This document shows positions 57,141 to 64,000 of a stretch of 64,000 nucleotides of DNA, one piece after another. Position 1 is the stretch's first letter. Each line of letters begins with the position of its first letter. The stretch is from Mugil cephalus (Eukaryota > Chordata > Actinopteri > Mugiliformes > Mugilidae). The stretch lies in the NCBI RefSeq assembly GCF_022458985.1, contig NC_061771.1:31263764-31327763 (forward strand), given 5' to 3'. The notes beneath the pieces were generated by a model. That model worked only from the letters and a program-made list of their open reading frames with translations. It ran no database searches and was not told the DNA's origin. The position numbers and the translations under genes are program-made.

Positions 57141-59440
57141 ATTTCCAAGATGGCCGCCCCTGTGGGTAAACAGTAATTAGAAGCTCCTGTAATACTCTGT
57201 TTTACGTCTTGACCTTCACTTATAAGTCTTTGGCAACTTTGAAGTAATACAAAAGTCGTGTGATACAAGACAACAATCCAGGGTTTAGATCCTCTGATAT
57301 ACCGCTAGCTACCCGCTAGCTAACATTACAGCTAGCCGTAGAAGGACGACTTCGACGGTGTTTGTTATGTCGACCCCGAATCACACCGTTGAATGAGGAC
57401 TGATCTTCCCGTACAGGCTGTTCAATACGCTTACCGGAGGCAGCTCGAACTCAACAGGCCCTTTCTTTGGGCCTGTGCCGGTAAGTCCCGCTTCCTGTCT
57501 TGCTGACCTAATGTGGGATTTATAACTGCATTCTTCCGCTGTGGGCTCCCGTTGTGGAGCCCTTGCGAGTAAGTCTTGCTCAGTGCCACCGCTTACATCC
57601 CTCACCTAACACAACAACACCTGCCTTGCGTTGCGTTCACCTTTACTGGCCACAGCTATTTGTGTTTCCTCAGCGTTCATCACATAGTTTGCTATCAGTC
57701 ATGGCTCCACTCACCTCACCATCCTGTGGCAGCTGCACCCGCCTCGCTCAGAAAGTTACCGAGCTTGAAGGACAAAATCAACCTCCACGACCACTGGATG
57801 CGCCAAGGTGCCAAGCCCAAAGCTCAGGGCTCCTCCTATCTGCACCTGAATCCTGGTCGCTGATCACTAGTCAAGACAGACGAGGGCGCCGCTCCGCTCC
57901 TAAACATTACATTCACTTGGAAAAATTGATTTTCCCCGCTGGACCAAGATGATCCTACTCCTCTGACGGAGGGACCCCGACCCTCTCCTTCGGCTCTGCC
58001 GTCTCTGTCTCCTCCGGCTCCACACCAACTACGCCGCTCCATGCCGTTGTTTACACCCGCGCCGCGGCGTGCGTCTCGAATACCTGAGGGAACTGTCTCA
58101 GTGAAGCCCGCGTCCCAGGTGGAGCTTCGGGAGCCCTCTGTGCCATCGGCCACACGACATCTGGGCTTGTCCCTCTCTGGTCCGGCACAAGTGGCTCAGC
58201 ACCCCGTGAAGCACAGCACCTCCACCTCTACCAACGCCCGCTCCAACTTGGCGAAAGCGCTCCGCTTCTCCTCCAAGAATGGGCCTCATTCAGCGCGTAC
58301 GCGTCACTCCAGACCCCCGCTTCTTTTTTTTTCCGTCGGTGGGCCTGGGAGGCAAGAGGCTGCTGAGGATATTCCTGACGATCGCTCCCCTGTTCTTGTT
58401 GTTGGAACTTCTATGGTCCGACAAGTGGAGATCAGCAGATGCAGCACTTCCTGCCACCCAGGTGCGCTCGTTTAGAACACCAGTGACGTCATCCCACAGC
58501 TGCTCTCTCAACGTCTATCAGTCTCCACTGTGGTCGTTCACGCTGGTACGTGCGACCTAAAACTGCAGCAATCGGAGAAGCTTAAGGAGGACTACATCTC
58601 CCTAATAATTACCATTATGGACTCCAACAAAAAGTGTGTAGTTTCTGTCCCCTTTGTTCCCCCCTATTTAGGTGATTCGAATGATGGTGATTAAAATTCA
58701 GCAGACTCAGACAACTCCACATCTGGCTCAAAGGATACTGCCGCAGCCGAGACATCCCATATGTGGACAACTTCACCTCGTTTTTCAAAAGAACTGACCT
58801 CTTCAAAAATGACCATTTCCACCCAAATCTTAACGGATCTCGCCTCCTATCCCTGAACATTGAACTCACCCTGCACTCCTGCATGGCTTACTCTGTTTGA
58901 TGGTCACCAATTCCACACTCCAAGCACTATAGCAGTCCAGTGACAATCTCATCTATCCCTGTTATCACAAACTTTAGGCCTAAGAAATACACCTTTGATC
59001 TCACCAGTTCAGCTAACCTCAGTAATCTTGTCCATATCTCTCCAGTTATCAGCTCCCCACACAGAAATGCACCTCAAAAAATAAAATTAAAAATGGCTCT
59101 ATTAAATGTCAGGTCACTTACAAATAAATCATTTTTAACAAATGAACTCATTAGTACCCACAGTCAAGACTTCACTCTACTAACTGAAACCTGGCTGGAT
59201 AAAAATGGAACCGCTACACTCATTGAGACTGCACCTCCAAACTTATATTTCTTCTATACCACCAGAACTGATAGGAGAGGTGATGGAATTGCTGCTGTTT
59301 TCTCTGACACTTATGGCTGTAAGGAAGTCCACCTTGGTGAATTTACATCATTTGAATACCTTGCCTTGTCAGTACACTGCAAATCTGCAGTCTTAATAAT
59401 AACTGTTTACCGTCCACCAAAATCCAAATGTGGAGATTTA
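57141..59440 (+). mobile_element. L2/CR1-group LINE, 5' half (ORF1 with esterase domain, start of ORF2)
   Basis: A GC-rich 5' UTR (57141-57700) precedes ORF1. ORF1 (about 57701-58900, with frame changes) carries the lipase/esterase-like 'VLVVGTSMVRQVEIS' and later 'RLRQLHIWLKGYCRSRDIPY' and 'KNDHFHPNLNGSRLLSLNI', the SGNH-type esterase seen in CR1/L2 ORF1. ORF2 begins about 58940 with the endonuclease ('LLNVRSLTNKSF', 'LLTETWLDKNG', 'ITVYRPPKSK') and stops at about 59440, joined to a Harbinger fragment. It keeps its 5' end and lacks the 3' end, the reverse of normal LINE truncation, so a later deletion must have removed the RT. Confidence 0.75.
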
Positions 59441-59700
59441 CTTTTTCTTCTTCATATTTGAGGAGAATCAGTCTTTGCTCCTTTTTGCTCGCGGATCAGC
59501 CTCATGACTGTGATTGGTCTGCTGCCATGGAACCCGCCCTTATACGTACACGTTCACCGATTCACAGCAAGACAAACCTGGATTGAGTTAGAGAGTTGAT
59601 AACCAGCGTCGTGATACCGCTCATCCAGATCGTCACTGTTCTGGATAGATTCATCTGGATAAGTTGGAGTAAAGCAGGATAAGCTGAGCTCGCTTTGTGA
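59441..59700 (+). mobile_element. Right end of a PIF/Harbinger-type element
   Basis: Matches 33430-33694 closely ('cctcatgactgtgattggtc', 'cgtcgtgataccgct', 'gataagctgagctcgctttg'). Only this end is present. It is continuous with module B and TRIM copy 6, as in copy 4, so it came with the TRIM unit in a duplication. Confidence 0.6.
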
Positions 59701-60541
59701 TACAGGCCACAGCTCATTTGTTTTCATGGAGTCCTGTTGTCTTACTCTGTGCTGTCATTGGCTGGAGGCTGAATTCACCCTTGCAGAAAGTTACAGCCCA
59801 TAAACAGAATAAAACCAAGATAAGAAAATAAGACAGAGAGAGAAACACTGATACCAAACACTAAACCAACATGTTTTATTTTGTATTAAGTATCATAAGT
59901 AATATTTAGTAAACCGAATGTGGGTTTACAATAGATTCAAAATGTTCAGAAATAATTTAAGACTTTATTGTTGTTGTTAATCTATTTGAAGTCTGGTGTA
60001 GTTCTTCTCTGTGTCCAGTAGAGGTCAGAAAAGGCAACAACTATCAGAAGAGTTTGAAGTGAAAGAAACAAACACATTGAAGTCTTTCTATGAGCTGCAA
60101 GGAAGTCACACTAGAATATTAAGTAAATATCTCATTCATTTTAAATTGATCAAGTGTGAAGTTGAAGCAGGAAACAAACTGTGACAAACAGAGGTGCAGT
60201 CAGAGGAGGAGCTTAACTGGAAAGACCAGATTCAATGTCACTTTACTGAAATGAAAGTCAAACTTTGTCAGGGCGACGGCAGAGCTGCAGTCCAGACAAA
60301 TCTCTGTGTATCTGTCTGAAGAAAATTCACTCAAATACTGGTGAGTACAGCTGATAATATTTATTGTGTTTCAACAACCAGCATCACAACTTAGAGCTTC
60401 AGTCCAACAGGAAGTTCCACTCTTTCCTCTTCACACTGACTCAGCATGTTTGTTTAGAAGCTCAATAACTCATCAATGATCAATAAATCACGACTTAAAC
60501 TGTGTTTTTCTCTCTTTCTCTCTTGTTGTCAGTGTGTAGAC
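59701..60541 (+). promoter_or_regulatory. TRIM copy 6 module B, promoter, exon 1 and 5' UTR intron
   Basis: Module B lies at 59710-59990. A PRDI-like GAAGTGAAAG lies at 60056-60065 and an ISRE-like GAAAGTCAAACT (one base off) at 60253-60264. Exon 1 ends at 60340, with a short deletion before the donor relative to other copies, and the intron is 60341-60532 (192 bp). An in-frame intronic ATG lies at 60476. Confidence 0.6.
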
Positions 60542-62185
60542 ATGTCTGCTGCCAGATGTGTGAGATCTGAAGATCAGTTTCTGTGCTCCATCTGTCTGGA
60601 TGTGTTCACTGATCCAGTCACTACATCATGTGGACACAACTTCTGCAAACACTGCATCACTCAACACTGGGATACTACTGATCTATGTAAGTGTCCCCTG
60701 TGTAAAGAGATTTTCGACACTAGACCTCAGCTGAAGATCAACACTTTCATTCGTGAGATGGTTGCTGAGTTCAGACATGAAGCTCAACAGAAAACCAGCA
60801 GCAGCAGCTCAGAGCAACAAGCTGCCAAACCAGGAGAAGTTCCCTGTGACGTCTGCACTGGAACCAAACTGAAGGCCCTGAAGTCCTGCCTGGTGTGTCT
60901 GCTCTCCTACTGTGACTCTCACCTAGAGACTCATCGAACAATGTCACGCCTGAAAAGACATCAGCTGATCCACCCTGTGGACAACCTTGAAGACAGGATG
61001 TGTAGGAAGCATGATAAACCTCTGGAGCTGTTCTGTAAGACCGACCAGACATGTGTCTGCATGCTCTGCTCTGTTTTAGACCACAAGACACATGAGGTTG
61101 TTCCTCTGAAAGAAGAATATGAAGGAAAGAAGGCAGAGCTGGGGAAGACAGAGGATGAAATTCAGCAGATGATCCAGAAGAGACAACTGAAGATTGAGGA
61201 GATGAAAGAATCAGTGAAGATGAGTAAAGATGCTGCAGACAGAGAGAAAGCAGAAGGTGTTCAGGTCTTCACTGCTCTGAAGGAGTCTGTTGAGAGAGGC
61301 CTGGACCAGCTCATCAAGGAGATCGACGACAAACAGAAAACAACAGAGAAACAGGCTAAAGGTTTCATAAAAGATCTGGAACAGGAAGTCTCTGAGCTGA
61401 TGAAGAGGAGCTCTGAGGTAAAGCAGCTCTCACGCTCTGAAGACCACCTCCACCTCCTCCAAAGCTTCTCCTCCCTGAAAGCTGCTCCACCCACCAAGGA
61501 CTGGACAGAGATCAGCGTCCGTCCACCATCATATGAGGGGACTGTGGTGAGAGCTGTGACTCAGCTAGAGGAGACACTCAGTAAAGACATGAAGAAGCTG
61601 CTTGAGGCTGAGCTGAAGAGGATCCAGCAGTATGCAGTGGATGTGACTCTAGATCCTGATACAGCACATCCTCAACTCATCCTGTCTGATTATGGAAAAC
61701 AAGTTCACTGTGGTGATAAGAGTAAGAATCTTCCAGACAACCCAGAGAGATTTTCCACATGTGTTAATGTCTTAGGAAAGAAGAGTTTCTCTTCAGGCAG
61801 ATTTTACTTTCAGGTTCAGGTTACAGGAAAGACTGACTGGGATCTAGGAGTGGCCAGAAAGTCAATCGACAGGAAGGGAGAAATCAGTCTGAGTCCTCAG
61901 AATGGTTTCTGGACTGTATGGTTGAGAAATGGAAATGAATATGAAGCTCTTGATGATCCTTCAGTGTGTCTCCCTCTTGGTTCTCGTCCTGAGAAGGTGG
62001 GGGTGTTTGTGGATTATGAGGAGGGTCTGGTCTCCTTTCATGATGTAAATACTGCAGCTCTTATCTACTCCTTTACTGGCTGCTCATTCAGTGGCAAACT
62101 TTACCCATTCTTCTGTCCTGAATTGAACTATGGTGGTAAAAATTCTGCACCTCTGATCATCTGTCCTGTCAATCAAACTGTCTGA
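60542..62185 (+). CDS. TRIM copy 6: bloodthirsty-like E3 ubiquitin ligase
   Basis: 547 aa, complete, single coding exon, the longest of the intact copies. It has RING C15-C54 with all ligands, the B-box 1-like finger with a local change ('DSHLETHRTMS'), B-box 2, coiled coil, the long pre-PRY linker ('MKKLLEAELKRI') and PRY-SPRY. SPRY differences include 'SDYGKQVHCGDKSKNL', 'FSTCVNVLGKKSF', 'DDPSVCLPLGSRP' and 'ELNYGGKN'. The frame extends upstream to 60476, but that part is intron; the start is the ATG shared by all copies. The 3' UTR follows the family pattern until an assembly gap at 62334, so its poly(A) signal is not seen. Same expected role as the other copies. Confidence 0.93.
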   Translation: MSAARCVRSEDQFLCSICLDVFTDPVTTSCGHNFCKHCITQHWDTTDLCKCPLCKEIFDTRPQLKINTFIREMVAEFRHEAQQKTSSSSSEQQAAKPGEVPCDVCTGTKLKALKSCLVCLLSYCDSHLETHRTMSRLKRHQLIHPVDNLEDRMCRKHDKPLELFCKTDQTCVCMLCSVLDHKTHEVVPLKEEYEGKKAELGKTEDEIQQMIQKRQLKIEEMKESVKMSKDAADREKAEGVQVFTALKESVERGLDQLIKEIDDKQKTTEKQAKGFIKDLEQEVSELMKRSSEVKQLSRSEDHLHLLQSFSSLKAAPPTKDWTEISVRPPSYEGTVVRAVTQLEETLSKDMKKLLEAELKRIQQYAVDVTLDPDTAHPQLILSDYGKQVHCGDKSKNLPDNPERFSTCVNVLGKKSFSSGRFYFQVQVTGKTDWDLGVARKSIDRKGEISLSPQNGFWTVWLRNGNEYEALDDPSVCLPLGSRPEKVGVFVDYEEGLVSFHDVNTAALIYSFTGCSFSGKLYPFFCPELNYGGKNSAPLIICPVNQTV

Positions 62186-62333
62186 TCCATTTAATGGTGA
62201 AGCTTTGAGATCAATGAATGAACTTATTGATCTTCACTCTTTATTCACACTCTGTACATATATGCTTTAATACTACAATACTGGTACAGCTGAGAACATA
62301 AAGATATCAATGTATTAGAGAGATACGCTACAA
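62186..62333 (+). other. TRIM copy 6 3' UTR (cut by gap)
   Basis: Conserved family 3' UTR running into the gap. Confidence 0.6.
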
Positions 62334-62833
62334 NNNNNNNNNNNNNNNNNNNNNNNNNNNNNNNNNNNNNNNNNNNNNNNNNNNNNNNNNNNNNNNNNNN
62401 NNNNNNNNNNNNNNNNNNNNNNNNNNNNNNNNNNNNNNNNNNNNNNNNNNNNNNNNNNNNNNNNNNNNNNNNNNNNNNNNNNNNNNNNNNNNNNNNNNNN
62501 NNNNNNNNNNNNNNNNNNNNNNNNNNNNNNNNNNNNNNNNNNNNNNNNNNNNNNNNNNNNNNNNNNNNNNNNNNNNNNNNNNNNNNNNNNNNNNNNNNNN
62601 NNNNNNNNNNNNNNNNNNNNNNNNNNNNNNNNNNNNNNNNNNNNNNNNNNNNNNNNNNNNNNNNNNNNNNNNNNNNNNNNNNNNNNNNNNNNNNNNNNNN
62701 NNNNNNNNNNNNNNNNNNNNNNNNNNNNNNNNNNNNNNNNNNNNNNNNNNNNNNNNNNNNNNNNNNNNNNNNNNNNNNNNNNNNNNNNNNNNNNNNNNNN
62801 NNNNNNNNNNNNNNNNNNNNNNNNNNNNNNNNN
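62334..62833. other. Assembly gap (500 N)
   Basis: Exactly 500 N, a common placeholder for a gap of unknown length. It separates the TRIM 6 3' UTR from a Penelope element, so repeats probably prevented assembly. Reading frames that cross it are meaningless. Confidence 0.98.
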
Positions 62834-63365
62834 CAAAACAACCCATCTACAAACACATGGCCCAACACAGGAGAGCCAGCTCATCAGGGAATGACACAGC
62901 AGTCCACCTCCACCTGAAGGACAAAGGACACTCCTTTGAAGATACAAACATCAAAGTCCTGGCCAGAGAGGTGAGTTTGAGAGAGGAGTAAAGGAAGCCA
63001 TCTTTGTCAAAGTGGTAAAACCTTCTCTAAACAGAAGAGGTGGCCTGAGATTTAATTTACTATCTATTTACAATTCAGTTTTGACTTCTATCCCCAAGAA
63101 ATTTCAAAACCATTCACACATTGAGCCTCCAGGCACCCGCTCACAACAGCAAGTAGCCTAGGCACACAGCCCCCTCTTATTGACAGCCATTATGGAAATA
63201 GTGGCACCAGTTTCTGGTCAGGCAGGTTTCTGTTTTTTACCCACAGAGTTATTTAAACCTCAAGTTTCCACTAGTCTCTCAGAACTGAAGAAGCTACTTG
63301 GATGAGTGGCAAAACGTCTTCAAGAAAATTCTACAAGTTCAGTTGCCATTATACAATTCCTTTTG
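62834..63365 (+). mobile_element. Penelope-like element 3' end
   Basis: The + strand codes the end of the GIY-YIG endonuclease ('MAQHRRASSSGNDTAVHLHL', 'GHSFEDTNIKVLAREV'), then the 3' untranslated end with 'cagaactgaagaagctactt' and 'aacgtcttcaagaaaattct'. It matches 41400-41940. The front is hidden by the gap. Confidence 0.7.
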
Positions 63366-63439
63366 GATTACCACGACCTGGATGACTGAGAACCTTCACA
63401 GACATACTTTGTCCATATACAACACTCTGAAAACCAAAA

Positions 63440-63919
63440 CACATCCACAGCCTTTTTATGAGCTGCAATAAAGTCACACCAGGACATAAAGTCAGTAATG
63501 ATCTCATTGCAGTTACATGTCTGAATGTTAAGCAGGAGACAAACTGTGATAAACAGAGCTGCAGTCAGAGGACAAGTCAAAATGCAAAGACCAGATGCAA
63601 CGTCAGTTTACTACAGTGAAAGACAAACTGTGTGAGAGCGACGACAGACCTGGAGTCCAGACAAATCTCTGTGTTTCTATCATCTGGGTTCATCTGCTCT
63701 TTTGTCAACATCTGACTCAAACACTGGTGAGTACAGCTGACAATATTCACTGCGTTTTAACAACCAGCATCAAAACTTAGAGCTTCAGTCCAACAGGAAG
63801 TTCCACTCTTTCCTCTTCACACTGACTCAGCATGTTTCTTTACAAGTTCAATAACTCATCAATGATCAATAAATCTCTGCTTAAACTGTGTTTTTCTCTC
63901 TTGTTGTCAGTGTGTAGAC
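63440..63919 (+). promoter_or_regulatory. TRIM copy 7 promoter, exon 1 and 5' UTR intron
   Basis: Exon 1 ends at 63726 and the intron is 63727-63910 (184 bp). The exon-1 wording ('cagaggacaagtcaaaatgc') groups with copy 1, not copies 2-6. An ISRE-like GAAAGACAAACT (one base off) lies at 63618-63629. Confidence 0.6.
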
Positions 63920-64000
63920 ATGTCTGCTGCCAGATGTCTGAGATCTGAAGATCAGTTTCTGTGCTCCATCTGTCTGGATGTGTTCACTGATCCAATCACT
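63920..64000 (+). CDS. TRIM copy 7: start of another bloodthirsty-like gene (cut by window end)
   Basis: The first 27 codons are visible: the shared 'MSAARCLRSEDQFLCSICLD' start, with the first RING cysteines C15 and C18, then 'VFTDPIT' with I where the other copies have V. Intact as far as seen. The array therefore continues to the right. Confidence 0.85.
   Translation, partial: MSAARCLRSEDQFLCSICLDVFTDPIT

Noticed and set aside
62245-62947. Long - strand frames of 172-210 codons
   Set aside because: They consist almost entirely of the N gap and carry no information.

Overview
The window is a stretch of a ray-finned (teleost) fish genome. The signs are a tandem family of fish 'bloodthirsty-like' (btr) TRIM genes, a fish-typical mixture of mobile elements (Rex1/CR1-, L2-, Tx1-, I- and RTE-type LINEs, Penelope-like elements, PIF/Harbinger, hAT, piggyBac-like and possibly Tc1 DNA elements, BEL/Pao and Ty3/gypsy fossils) and GT-AG introns. 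I cannot name the species.

The host genes are seven TRIM copies, all on the + strand: 3950, 10025, 18681, 34567, 47098, 60542 and 63920 (cut by the window end). Five are intact (544-547 aa). Each encodes RING, B-box 1-like, B-box 2, coiled coil and PRY-SPRY in one uninterrupted coding exon behind a non-coding first exon and a 184-210 bp intron. The copy at 34567 has a frame shift inside SPRY. An eighth copy survives only as its promoter and first exon (56751-57140). The only other host-gene trace is a broken, intron-containing piece of a G2E3/HECT-like gene near 31 kb.

Layout: 1-3440 is unassigned flank. 3.4-6.5 kb is TRIM 1, with a hAT-like insert in its 3' UTR. 6.6-8.2 kb is a gypsy fossil and 8.2-8.8 kb an I-type LINE. 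8.8-12.3 kb is TRIM 2 with its upstream module. 12.6-17.0 kb is mixed repeats, a Harbinger transposase and a Penelope reverse transcriptase. 17.0-20.7 kb is TRIM 3. 20.8-29.7 kb is a compound insertion (BEL/Pao fossil plus an unclassified element). 30-33.7 kb holds a MITE, the HECT pseudogene and a Harbinger remnant. 33.7-36.6 kb is TRIM 4 and 36.6-44.9 kb a second copy of the compound insertion. 45-49.2 kb is TRIM 5. 49.5-56.1 kb is a nest of LINEs holding a hAT element and a solo LTR. 56.1-57.1 kb is the orphan first exon and 57.1-59.4 kb an L2-type LINE. 59.4-62.3 kb is TRIM 6, then a 500-N gap, a Penelope 3' end, and the start of TRIM 7.

The array grew by segmental duplication with recombination between copies. 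Upstream 'module A' (TRIMs 2, 3, 5 and the orphan) and 'module B' (TRIMs 3, 4, 6), a shared 9-bp coding deletion (TRIMs 2 and 3) and a shared BEL insertion (TRIMs 3 and 4) give conflicting histories. The proteins are expected to be cytosolic E3 ubiquitin ligases of innate immunity. Copies differ noticeably in SPRY surface loops, and TRIM 2 alone has a full-consensus interferon-response element beside exon 1.
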